Assembly: GCA_009497875.2 (NCBI GenBank)
Contig: CP032508.2
Coordinates: forward strand, 3,162,001-3,226,000
Direction: 5' to 3'
DNA length: 64,000 bases
DNA from: a gamma proteobacterium SS-5
Lineage (GTDB): Bacteria; Pseudomonadota; Gammaproteobacteria; Chromatiales; Chromatiaceae
The notes under the pieces: generated by a model
What the model was told of the DNA's origin: nothing
Database searches by the model: none
The model's input: the letters and a program-made list of their open reading frames with translations, nothing else
Part shown: positions 26,620 through 34,297 of the stretch, piece by piece
Layout of the letters: the number at the start of each line of letters is the position of its first letter
How positions within the stretch are numbered: position 1 is the first letter of the stretch
Made by a program: the position numbers and the translations under genes

Positions 26620-27156
26620 CTACCAGATCAGGTCGTCCGGTACCTTGAAGTCGGCGTAGGGATCATCCGGCTGATCCGCTGGCGCTGCGGCCTCAACAAG
26701 CAGGATGATGCGGGCGGGGTCCCGCTGGCGAATCTTTTCGGCGACGGCCTTGGGGATCAGTTCGTAGCGCCCATCCAGGGTGGCGATCGCGAGCTGTCCC
26801 CGACCAAGTTGTCCGCGCTGGGCTTCGGTGACGTAAAGCTGCTTGACCCGGCTATCATCGGTGAAGTGGTAGGGGCTGTCGCCATCTTCGCGGTCCAGCC
26901 GGCTGGTCAGGATCATCTGGCGGACTTCTGCGGCCAGCGCCTTCTGTTGGGCGGCTTCCTGTCGCTGGCGATTCAGCTCCTTGTCCCGCGCTACCTGCTC
27001 GGCCTTGGCGCGCGCGCTGGCTTCACGGGTGGTGTTGACCGGCGGCTGGTGCTTGCCCTGTTTCTTGGCCCGATGCTGTTCCTTCTGGGCTTGCTTGACC
27101 TTCTTCTCATCAACCAGGCCGGCCTTGAGGAATTGGTCTTGAAAGGCATTACCCAT
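26620..27156 (-). CDS. DUF2058 (YaiL-like) family protein
   Basis: 178 residues. It starts MGNAFQDQFLKAGLVDEKKV, the family signature, followed by a basic helix (residues 18-80) and a C-terminal fold (DSPYHFTDDSRVKQLYVTEA, then GQLAIATLDGRYELIP). YaiL-type proteins are usually chromosomal and described as nucleoprotein-associated; their role is unclear. Its presence in a mobile module with KfrA is unusual. Confidence 0.8.
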   Translation of the reverse strand: MGNAFQDQFLKAGLVDEKKVKQAQKEQHRAKKQGKHQPPVNTTREASARAKAEQVARDKELNRQRQEAAQQKALAAEVRQMILTSRLDREDGDSPYHFTDDSRVKQLYVTEAQRGQLGRGQLAIATLDGRYELIPKAVAEKIRQRDPARIILLVEAAAPADQPDDPYADFKVPDDLIW

Positions 27157-27187
27157 GGTCTAGTGCGCCGTGCCGGATAGCATCCGC

Positions 27188-27349
27188 CTATTCTTCCTCT
27201 TCGAGGGCTTGCGCATGACTGAGGAGTTCATCGGCCAGTACCGAGGCTGTCGTCACCGTACCAAGGGTCTCGGTATGCGCAGGCAGGCGTTCTTCTTCGA
27301 TGGTAACCGTGCCATCGGGGGCATCGGTGAGGGTGAGGACGATCTTCAT
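27188..27349 (-). CDS. Small acidic protein
   Basis: 53 residues from ATG 27349, starting 4 nt after the stop of the preceding minus-strand gene, so translation is probably coupled. KIVLTLTDAPDGTVTIEEER looks like a short beta-rich domain; the tail is acidic (HAQALEEEE). No family recognised. Confidence 0.5.
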   Translation of the reverse strand: MKIVLTLTDAPDGTVTIEEERLPAHTETLGTVTTASVLADELLSHAQALEEEE

Positions 27350-27353
27350 GCGG

Positions 27354-27803
27354 TCAGGCCGCCCGGTAGGTGGCGTGACCCAGGCTGACAATCTGGCCAC
27401 GGCTTTTGAGATAGGCCAGGGTCTGGGCCAGGTTCTTGGGGGTGATGCCCTGCTCGTCGAGATGCGCCTTGATGGCCTTGGTCGACAGTTCGCCCTGGGC
27501 CTGCAGGATCCCGAGGATAACGGCGGAGATGCCATCACGCCGCATTCCCTTGGCGGATCGGGAACGGGTCGATCCGGTCAGTGCGCTCAGCTCGGCCTCG
27601 ACGGCGGCACGCGCTTTTTGGTGCTCCCGCTCCAGTGCACGGACGCGAGCGCGGTGGTCCTTGTCCATCTGTTTGAGATGGTTCTTGAGGGACTGGACCT
27701 GTTCCCGTTTCGCCTCGCGCTCGGCTTCAGCTTCTTCCTGTCGGCGCTTCTCGGCCAGTTCAAACAATTCGTCGGCGCTGAGGTTTTGTAGCGTATCGCC
27801 CAT
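27354..27803 (-). CDS. Coiled-coil protein with winged-helix-like C-terminus
   Basis: 149 residues from ATG 27803, with GGGAGAC upstream; the frame upstream lacks a better start. Residues about 10-75 are a charged coiled coil (LAEKRRQEEAEAEREAKREQ). The C-terminal 60 residues (RRDGISAVILGILQAQGELS then LDEQGITPKNLAQTLAYLKS and HATYRAA) resemble a winged helix. Possibly a DNA-binding regulator of the module. Confidence 0.6.
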   Translation of the reverse strand: MGDTLQNLSADELFELAEKRRQEEAEAEREAKREQVQSLKNHLKQMDKDHRARVRALEREHQKARAAVEAELSALTGSTRSRSAKGMRRDGISAVILGILQAQGELSTKAIKAHLDEQGITPKNLAQTLAYLKSRGQIVSLGHATYRAA

Positions 27804-28178
27804 TAATGTCTCCCAAAAACTAACAGATAAGTCGTATGAATAGAAACGCGATGATAAGGGTCTGGCGGTGTTAGCGCAATCCATTGTTAGTGACCTGCTT
27901 CAATGATCACGACACGGATCACCATTGGCGTGCCAATCGCGAACTTTAGCCGCTTACTCATCATAGAAGCAACGCAACAAGATTCACATAGCCCGAGGAT
28001 TATATATAGTCATCCTTTGTTAGGATAATATAAAAAATATAATAAAGTGTGGCGAGATACAGATAGCTCTGCTATACATTAGTATGAGATTATAACAATC
28101 TCCCCACATTAATAACAATAACAATGTGCGCCGGACTGATTTTGATGAGTCGCCGGTCGTGCAGATGGAGGTCAACCC
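27804..28178. other. AT-rich region upstream of the excisionase
   Basis: No gene. The right half is very AT-rich (about 27,990-28,130) and contains ATCCT/AGGAT dyads at 28012-28026 and an imperfect pair AGTGTGGCGAGAT / ATCTCCCCACATT. It probably holds the promoter of the excisionase-integrase pair and binding sites for them. Confidence 0.4.
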
Positions 28179-28598
28179 ATGAAACCCGAAAACCCTGAGG
28201 CTGGGGCCGATCCCACTGGATCGCCCCGGCCCGAGCATCCTGCGCGCCTGCAATTAGTGCCACGGTTTATTCGACTGCGGGATGCGCCGGCTTATCTCGG
28301 CATGGACCGCAACCGCTTCAATCGAGAGGTGCGCCCGTTCATCGTTGAGATTCGCCTGGGAAAACAGGCTATTGCATTTGATCGACTTGACTTGGACCAG
28401 GTGGCCGAGGAGTATAAGGCCCGCAACGGGCGTCCCGGTCAACCGAAAGGAGAACCATTATGGGACGCAAGAAAACACCCGGCCTCGTCAAGAGGCAAGG
28501 AATCTGGCACATCGACAAACACATCGGTGGGCGGCGAGTTTGCCAGAGCACTGGAACGGATCAACTGGAAGAAGCCGAACGTTTCCTCGCCCGATTGA
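28179..28598 (+). CDS. Excisionase-like DNA-binding protein
   Basis: 139 residues, GGAGG before ATG 28179. The core FIRLRDAPAYLGMDRNRFNR ... IRLGKQAIAFDRLDLDQVAE is a MerR/AlpA-type winged helix as in excisionases. The C-terminal 46 codons overlap the integrase start by 139 nt in another frame; the ending FARALERINWKKP resembles other excisionases, so the overlap looks genuine. Expected to direct the integrase toward excision. Confidence 0.75.
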   Translation: MKPENPEAGADPTGSPRPEHPARLQLVPRFIRLRDAPAYLGMDRNRFNREVRPFIVEIRLGKQAIAFDRLDLDQVAEEYKARNGRPGQPKGEPLWDARKHPASSRGKESGTSTNTSVGGEFARALERINWKKPNVSSPD

Positions 28599-29542
28599 CC
28601 GAGGAGGATCGCCAGGCTTCGGTGTATGGGGTACGGCCGAAACGGACCTTCGAGCAGGCGGCGGCGAAGTTCGTGCTGGAGAACCAGCACAAGCGTAGCC
28701 TGATCAGTGACATCAGTCGTCTGAAGCTGCTGATGCCCTGGATTGGCCATATGGCCCTGGATCAGCTCCATCGGGGCAGTCTGGAACCCTGGGTGATGCA
28801 GCGACGCCAGGAGGGCGCTGCGGCGGCCACGATCAACCACGGCTTGAAGGTGGTGCGGCGTATCCTGAATCTGGCGGCTTCGGAGTGGGTCGACGAGTAC
28901 GGGATGACCTGGTTGTTGGCGGCACCCAAGATCAAGCTGCTGCCGGAAACCGATAGGCGTCCACCCTACCCGCTGACCTGGGAGGAGCAGACCCGGCTAT
29001 TCAAGGAACTGCCGGGGCATCTGGAGAAGATGGCGCTGTTCGCCGTGAATACCGGCTGTCGTGATCAGGAGATCTGCAACCTGCGCTGGGACTGGGAGGT
29101 AGCGGTTCCGGAGCTGGGCACCCGAGTGTTCTTGATTCCGGGGACGCAGGTGAAGAACGGTGATGACCGGCTGGTGGTGCTGAACCGCATCGCGCTGTCG
29201 GTGGTGGAGTCACTGCGCGGGAGTCATCCCACGCACGTATTCACCTACCGGGGAAAGCCGGTGTTTCGGATGCTGAACTCGGCCTGGTTGAGGGCCCGGC
29301 AGAAAGCAGGGCTCCCGCAGGTGCGGGTCCACGATCTGAAACATACCTTTGGTCGTCGTCTTCGGGCAGCTGGGGTGAGTTTCGAGGATCGGCAGGATTT
29401 GCTGGGACATAGATCCGGCAGGATCACGACCCATTACTCGGCAGCCGAGCTGACGAAACTGTTAGATGCCGCGAATTCGGTCTGTGATCGAGAAGGAAAC
29501 CAACCTCAGTTGGTGGTGTTACGGCGCAGGTATGCTGCCTAG
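28460..29542 (+). CDS. int: Tyrosine-type integrase, tRNA-Phe-associated
   Basis: 360 residues, AGGAGA before ATG 28460. The N-terminal region GIWHIDKHIGGRRVCQSTGT is an arm-binding fold; residues 60-150 form the core-binding domain. The catalytic residues are Arg in VNTGCRDQEICNLRW, HDLKHTFGRRLRAAGV (Lys at the usual HxxR arginine, next to other basic residues) and LLGHRSGRITTHYS with the Tyr nucleophile. The gene ends 70 bp from the 3' end of tRNA-Phe, the classic position for an island that uses this tRNA as attB. Confidence 0.92.
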   Translation: MGRKKTPGLVKRQGIWHIDKHIGGRRVCQSTGTDQLEEAERFLARLTEEDRQASVYGVRPKRTFEQAAAKFVLENQHKRSLISDISRLKLLMPWIGHMALDQLHRGSLEPWVMQRRQEGAAAATINHGLKVVRRILNLAASEWVDEYGMTWLLAAPKIKLLPETDRRPPYPLTWEEQTRLFKELPGHLEKMALFAVNTGCRDQEICNLRWDWEVAVPELGTRVFLIPGTQVKNGDDRLVVLNRIALSVVESLRGSHPTHVFTYRGKPVFRMLNSAWLRARQKAGLPQVRVHDLKHTFGRRLRAAGVSFEDRQDLLGHRSGRITTHYSAAELTKLLDAANSVCDREGNQPQLVVLRRRYAA

Positions 29543-29611
29543 AGGTCCCGCAAAATTCCCGCAAGGGGTTTTCTGGAAGCCAGAAAAATCTTCGTAACCT
29601 GTTGATTTATA

Positions 29612-29687
29612 TGGTGCCCAGGGGCGGAATCGAACCACCGACACGAGGATTTTCAATCCACTGCTCTACCGACTGAGCTACCTAGGC
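29612..29687 (-). tRNA. tRNA-Phe (anticodon GAA), island attachment site
   Basis: 76-nt cloverleaf on the minus strand. Acceptor GCCTAGG pairs with CCTGGGC, the anticodon loop is TTGAAAA giving GAA, the T-loop is GTTCGATTC, and CCA is encoded at the 3' end. The 3' end faces the integrase gene, so the right attachment site of the island should overlap it. I found no second copy of its 3' part in the window, so the other end of the island is outside or lost. Confidence 0.97.
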
Positions 29688-29787
29688 GAAAACAAGCGGG
29701 AACTTTATCCCTGATAAGCCTGGGAGTCAAGCCTGGGGCACGGCCTGTTGGCCCAAAGCGGTAGTATCCCCTTCCTCCAATTCTAAA

Positions 29788-29850
29788 ATGTGCAGCACCA
29801 CCACCAACGTCATTCGCGACGCCCAGGTGCCGGTGCTGCTGTTGCGCTGA
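29788..29850 (+). pseudogene. Universal stress protein, C-terminal remnant
   Basis: The 20 codons STTTNVIRDAQVPVLLLR plus flanks, with a stop, match the conserved end of UspA-type proteins (TxxVIRxAxxPVLLxR). Nothing upstream continues the homology. The stop overlaps the start of the next gene (TGATG), showing a former two-gene unit whose 5' part was lost beside the tRNA-Phe/island junction. Confidence 0.55.
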
Positions 29851-30041
29851 TGCAGGACATCGGCCACTTCAGAGCCAAATTGCTCGCCGCCCGCGCCGCC
29901 CTGCGCCGCTGCGAGGACGGCAGCTATGGCGACTGCCTGGACTGCGAGGAACCCATAGACCCGCGCCGCCTGGGGCTGGACCCGGCCATTGCCCTGTGCA
30001 TAGGCTGCGCGGAAAAGCGAAGTTACAAGCACAGGCGCTGA
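29850..30041 (+). CDS. Short TraR/DksA-type zinc-finger protein
   Basis: 63 residues from ATG 29850. A short helix (HFRAKLLAARAALRRCEDGS) leads to a zinc finger GDCLDCEEPIDPRRLGLDP ... CIGCAEK, the C-x2-C-x17-C-x2-C pattern of TraR/DksA proteins. It lacks the long coiled coil with the acidic tip of full DksA. It could bind RNA polymerase as TraR does, but it is at the short end of the family. Confidence 0.7.
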   Translation: MQDIGHFRAKLLAARAALRRCEDGSYGDCLDCEEPIDPRRLGLDPAIALCIGCAEKRSYKHRR

Positions 30042-30179
30042 GAGATAATCTCCGGCAGCGGCGGGGCGAGGAGGGGGCGACTTTCGGCTTGACGGGCTGG
30101 CTGGGCATGGGCCAGGGCTAAGCTCTGGGGATGATGGCTGGAAACTGGGGCTGTATCTGCTCAGCCCCTCTTCCTTTTT

Positions 30180-31082
30180 TCAGTGGAACTGATAACCGGA
30201 GCTATTGCCTGATCCGCTGTTGCGCCCCTGGCCGCTGGTTGATTTCCCGCCGCCCAGGGGTTTGCCGCTGGCCATGGTTTGCGCCATCTTGGCGATGGCC
30301 TTGACGTAAACCCCGGCCTTGTTCCATTCCTTGAGTACCCCGTAGTTGTGGCTGCCCGGTTGCCAGCTGCCGCCGCGCTTCCAGCCGTATCCCTTGAGGT
30401 AATTGGCAGTAGAGGCGAGCACGTCGGCCGGGCTGTTGATCAGGTCGCGGCGGCCATTACCGTCGAAATCGACGGCGTACTTGTAATAGGCCTCGGCCAT
30501 GAACTGGGTTTGGCCGATCTCGCCGGCCCAGGCCCCGCGCATCTGGCTGGGCCTCATGTCGCCGCGCTGGACGATGCGCAGGGCGCTGAGCAGATTGCGG
30601 CGAAAGAAGTCCGAACGGCGGCAGTCATAGGCGAGGGTGGCCAGCGAGGTGAAGATCGGCAGCATCTCGCCCTTGAAGGAGCCGTAATGGGTCTCCATGC
30701 CCCAGATGGAGACAGGGACTTCGATCGGTACGCCAAAGCGTTTCTCAATGCGCTCGGCCAGGGATTTGTTGGAGGCAATCCAGTTTCTACCCTGCTTTAT
30801 CATGGCGTTGGAGACCCGGCGCTTGTAGAAGGCCTCAAACGACAGCTTCATGGAATGCTGGTTGCGATCCCGCTGGATCACCAGGGCGCTGTAGCTTACG
30901 CCCCCTAGGGCAGAATTCAGGGTTTTCTGGCTGATCCCCTCGGCCTGGGCCGATTGCTTGAAGCGCTTGAGCCAGGCGGAAAATCCGCCAGGGCCATTGC
31001 CGCAATCGGCCGCCAGGCTGGGGGCGACCGGGATGAATAGGCTGAGGATCAGGGCGGCAATTGCCAGGTATTTGTTTTCCAT
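30180..31082 (-). CDS. Lytic murein transglycosylase B family (SLT_2)
   Basis: 300 residues. Signal peptide 1-25 (YLAIAALILSLFIPVAPSLA). The catalytic Glu lies in VSIWGMETHYGSFKG, followed by LATLAYDCRRSDFFRRNLLS, GEIGQTQFMAEAYYKYAVDF and DVLASTANYLKGYGW, all typical of MltB/SLT_2 enzymes. It cleaves peptidoglycan to 1,6-anhydromuropeptides in the periplasm. No lipobox, so probably soluble. The C-terminus is a Gly/Ser-rich tail. Confidence 0.9.
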   Translation of the reverse strand: MENKYLAIAALILSLFIPVAPSLAADCGNGPGGFSAWLKRFKQSAQAEGISQKTLNSALGGVSYSALVIQRDRNQHSMKLSFEAFYKRRVSNAMIKQGRNWIASNKSLAERIEKRFGVPIEVPVSIWGMETHYGSFKGEMLPIFTSLATLAYDCRRSDFFRRNLLSALRIVQRGDMRPSQMRGAWAGEIGQTQFMAEAYYKYAVDFDGNGRRDLINSPADVLASTANYLKGYGWKRGGSWQPGSHNYGVLKEWNKAGVYVKAIAKMAQTMASGKPLGGGKSTSGQGRNSGSGNSSGYQFH

Positions 31083-31240
31083 TGTAAATATCCAGTGAGA
31101 TCGTGATCAGGGAGAAGCTGCATGGCAAATTCTACCCGCAAATTCCCATCGATTCCCGGTCAGATCCGGACCAGGTCCGAAGGCGGGTGCCTGGTTTATA
31201 ATCCCAAGCGCCCGCCCCTCCCCATCACCCGAGCGGTTGC

Positions 31241-32842
31241 ATGAGATCGAACCCAGCCGAATCCAGCATGAATAAGCCACAGCCTCCCCCCTTTGTCGTC
31301 GTCATCCCGGTTGCAGACCGGCCAGGTCATCTGCACAGCTGCCTTGCCAGCCTGCAGCAGCAGTTGCGCCACTATCCCTATGCCGATAATGACCGCATCT
31401 CGGTGCTGATTGCCGATGACTCCCTGCATAGCGCCAGCCTCGCCGCCCATGCCGAACTGGCGGCGCGCTTCAATGCCCAGGGACTGAGGATAGAGTATTT
31501 CGGCCAGACGCAGCAGTACCAGTTGCTGCAGGGCCTGGAGCGGAGCGGCCTGCAGGGCATCCTTGGCGACCTGCGGCCGGATCGGCTGGGCCACAAGGGG
31601 GCCTCGATCATGCGCAATCTCTGTTACCTGCACCTGGCCCGGCGCGTGCGCCAGCAGCCCGATCTGCTGATCTGGTTCATCGACAGCGACCAGGAGTTTC
31701 GCGTCATCGGCCCGGCCCAGAACGGCCAGGGGCAGGAGCAGGAGCAGTTTCTGGATTATTTCAACGCCCTGGCGCAGTTGTTCCAGGAGCCGTCGATTCA
31801 GGTGGTCACCGGCAAGGTAGTGGGTGACCCCCCGGTCTCCCCGGCGGTGATGGCGGCCAATTTCATTGCAGATGCCGGTGCCTTCCTGGGCCAGATGGGC
31901 CAGTTGGCGGCGGATGCCCCGTGCAGCTTCCATGGCCAGCCAGGGGCCGATACGGACGATGCCGCCTACCACGACATGGCCGAACTGTTTGGCTTTAGCC
32001 GCCCACAGGAGCCCTTTCGTTATCCATGCCCCCTGTCCGGCGCACACAGCCATGCCGACTGCCTGCGCCAGTTCACCCAGCGCCTCAACCGCTTTTTTGA
32101 TGGCGAACACCCCACTCGCAGGAGCTATTACCGACCCCAGTCAGTGGCCGACAGCCTGACCGCCGCGCGTACCGTCTATACCGGTAATTACCTGTTGCGT
32201 GGCCAGGCGCTGAGGTTTTTCATCCCCTTCGCCCCGCTCAGGCTGCGCATGGCAGGCCCGCTGCTGGGGCGGTTGATCCGCGCCGAACTGGGGCCGGGCT
32301 TTGTTTCGGTCAATCTGCCGCTGCTGCATCGGCGCACCCTGGAGGGGCTGGGCCGCTCGGAGTTTCGCCCCGGCGTGGCCCGCCAGCATAGCGCGGTGGA
32401 CCTCAGCGGTGAATTCGAGCGTCAGTTCTACGGCGATGTCCTGCTGTTTGCCATGGAGAAATTGCTGCAGCAGGGGTTCTTGGGACAGGGGCCGGGCCCG
32501 GTGCCGATTCGCCCCTGCCTGGATCAAACGACCGCTGCATTGCTCCAGCGCTATCAAGGGATGCAGCAAAACAGCCTACGCCGCCTGCAACGGCTCAGCC
32601 AACTGCAGGCCGAACCCCAGGCCTGGTGGCAAGGCAGGCAGGGGCTAGCCCAGGCACGGCAAGAGATCGACCGCTTCATTGCCAACTGCAAGGCCAATTT
32701 CGGCGAGCAGGCACCAGGATATACCAGGATCAAGCAAGTGGCCGCGCGCGAGGGAAGGCTGACGCAGATAGAACAGGCCATAGCCAACCATGCCGGGGAT
32801 CGCGCCGCCTGGAACAAGACGCTAATGGATGGAACGGCTTGA
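31241..32842 (+). CDS. GT-A-fold glycosyltransferase-like protein
   Basis: 533 residues (start 31241; ATG 31268 also possible). Early residues FVVVIPVADRPGHLHSCLAS and a DSD metal-binding motif in LLIWFIDSDQEFRV match family-2-type nucleotide-sugar glycosyltransferases. The middle GAHSHADC and TGNYLLRGQALRFFIPF are unfamiliar, and the C-terminal 120 residues are a charged helical region. No signal or membrane helix, so cytoplasmic. Acceptor unknown; no polysaccharide genes are adjacent. Confidence 0.7.
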   Translation: MRSNPAESSMNKPQPPPFVVVIPVADRPGHLHSCLASLQQQLRHYPYADNDRISVLIADDSLHSASLAAHAELAARFNAQGLRIEYFGQTQQYQLLQGLERSGLQGILGDLRPDRLGHKGASIMRNLCYLHLARRVRQQPDLLIWFIDSDQEFRVIGPAQNGQGQEQEQFLDYFNALAQLFQEPSIQVVTGKVVGDPPVSPAVMAANFIADAGAFLGQMGQLAADAPCSFHGQPGADTDDAAYHDMAELFGFSRPQEPFRYPCPLSGAHSHADCLRQFTQRLNRFFDGEHPTRRSYYRPQSVADSLTAARTVYTGNYLLRGQALRFFIPFAPLRLRMAGPLLGRLIRAELGPGFVSVNLPLLHRRTLEGLGRSEFRPGVARQHSAVDLSGEFERQFYGDVLLFAMEKLLQQGFLGQGPGPVPIRPCLDQTTAALLQRYQGMQQNSLRRLQRLSQLQAEPQAWWQGRQGLAQARQEIDRFIANCKANFGEQAPGYTRIKQVAAREGRLTQIEQAIANHAGDRAAWNKTLMDGTA

Positions 32843-32896
32843 GCTATTTTAAAAAGGGCATTTAGCCACAGAGCACACAGACAAAAACCAACCTGA

Positions 32897-33298
32897 TTAC
32901 CCATAAACCTCAGCCATCTTCAGGAGCTGGTACGGCATCGGTGGCGTTCGTGCAGCGGCCCAGCCCAGCCGGGGCAGGAGCGTCTCCAGAGCAAAGCGTC
33001 GGTTGAAGCGGTAGCAGTATTCAGCCAGATAGCGTGGCAGGTGCTTATGCTGCATGGCATGGTAAACACCCGTGACGGCATTCTTGACGTTGCCGATCAT
33101 CGTGTTGACCCAGGTGAATTCCTCATGCTTTACGCTATCGGGACCGCCGCCGGTGACAATCGGGATGTGCTGACAATCCGCGGCCGTGACGGCGCGAAAG
33201 CAGGCCAGACCATCGCTGTAGACGGTGCTGCCGGGTGCCAACTGGTTGCGAGACCACTTCAGGATCTCGGCAGAGCGGAATCCCTTGACTACCTGTCG
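32897..33298 (-). pseudogene. IS1595-family (ISXO2-like) transposase remnant
   Basis: The frame reads VVKGFRSAEILKWSRNQLAP, then STVYSDGLACFRAV, EEFTWVNTMIGNVKNAVTGV and LPRYLAEYCYRFNRRFAL. This is the C-terminal DDE half of ISXO2-like transposases, including the Asp in YSDG. The N-terminal zinc ribbon and first catalytic Asp are missing, and upstream DNA is unrelated, so it is a truncated relic. Confidence 0.85.
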
Positions 33299-33415
33299 AG
33301 TCCCGGCGGTTCGCTACACCTCGCAGAGGACTTGCACCCCCAATCTCTCGCCAGCTTGTCCCGGCGCACCGGGTGTCCTTTTACGCCTGCCAGTAGTTGT
33401 TGAATACCAACACCG

Positions 33416-33829
33416 TTAAGCCATAGTTACAGGGGGTTGCAAGCCCAGTCGCTGCGCCCCCTTGGCAAAGTGCGCATCAAAAGTTGCCAGCCCGGCGCAC
33501 AAACCAGACTGCGCCAAATGCAAAGCATCCGAAAAATCAAGACCGCTCCGATACCATGCCACTGCCTGCTCAACCGCGGCAGCACGGTCCACTACCAGGC
33601 TTTCGACGGCCAGCAGGTCATCGAACACAGCGGCCACCTCATCACATGGCATCTCGTAAACTCCACGTAGCACCCACTCCAGTTCCTCAACCACCGTTAC
33701 CGGGATGAACAGCGCTTGCCCTGAAGACAACAGGGCTTGCGCACGTTGCTGCTGCGCCTGGGTGGCATCGTCCGCATCCTCCTCATCGACAATAGCGCGT
33801 GCCAAGATGTTGGTGTCCAGCGCAATCAT
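33416..33829 (-). CDS. PIN-domain toxin (VapC-like)
   Basis: 137 residues from ATG 33829. It begins MIALDTNILARAIVDEE with the first acidic residue, has EELEWVLRGVYEM with the conserved Glu, and ends DFSDALHLAQSGL and LATFDAHFAKGAQRLGL with the last two acidic residues. This is the four-acidic-residue PIN nuclease site, expected to cut RNA. The start overlaps the stop of the antitoxin gene by one base (TGATG). Confidence 0.88.
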   Translation of the reverse strand: MIALDTNILARAIVDEEDADDATQAQQQRAQALLSSGQALFIPVTVVEELEWVLRGVYEMPCDEVAAVFDDLLAVESLVVDRAAAVEQAVAWYRSGLDFSDALHLAQSGLCAGLATFDAHFAKGAQRLGLQPPVTMA

Positions 33830-34092
33830 CAATCGCCCGTCTTCGCCATGGCCTGTGCTATAGCTAAACCCTGCATTTCCTCGATGGAAACCGGTTTGCC
33901 GGTGTGTTTTACCCGACCCCACAATACCGAAGCCGGCTTTTTAATCGTGTTGGCCACAGGCTGAATCATGATCCCGCAACCATCAGGTGACAATTCAACC
34001 AACACGCGCGAGCCCGGCGCGAGGGCTACCTGCCTACAGATCTCAGCCGGCAAAACAACTTGTCGCTTCGCCGAAAGCGTCATCATCGTCAT
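33829..34092 (-). CDS. AbrB/MazE-type antitoxin
   Basis: 87 residues from ATG 34092 with GGAG six bases upstream. TLSAKRQVVLPAEICRQVAL and GSRVLVELSPDGCGIMIQPV form a swapped-hairpin AbrB DNA-binding domain. The C-terminal tail (RVKHTGKPVSIEEMQGLAIA) should wrap the PIN toxin. First gene of a coupled two-gene unit and the likely autorepressor. Confidence 0.85.
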   Translation of the reverse strand: MTMMTLSAKRQVVLPAEICRQVALAPGSRVLVELSPDGCGIMIQPVANTIKKPASVLWGRVKHTGKPVSIEEMQGLAIAQAMAKTGD

Positions 34093-34244
34093 CGCGCATC
34101 TCCATTCAAAGACATTCGTCATCAGTATAGGGGCTGGCAGCCACCCGTTCAACACGGTTCAACACTTAACAGACGCCGGATTCAAGCTGCAAGTGCGCAC
34201 CGCCCGCCGGCCTTCAGCGGTCAACAGCCGGCTTAAAAAGCCCT

Positions 34245-34280
34245 GTAGCCCGGATGCAGGCGCAAGCCGGGATCCGGGGT
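34245..34280. repeat. REP-like dispersed repeat
   Basis: GTAGCCCGGATGCAGG followed by CGCAAGCCGGGATCCGGG, an imperfect hairpin of the type widespread between genes in gammaproteobacteria. Related copies at 44087-44117 and 51789-51818. Confidence 0.6.
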
Positions 34281-34297
34281 GGTGCCGCGCAGGGCCC

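Noticed and set aside
33041-33403. Plus-strand frame across the IS1595 remnant
   Set aside because: Antisense of a clear transposase fragment.
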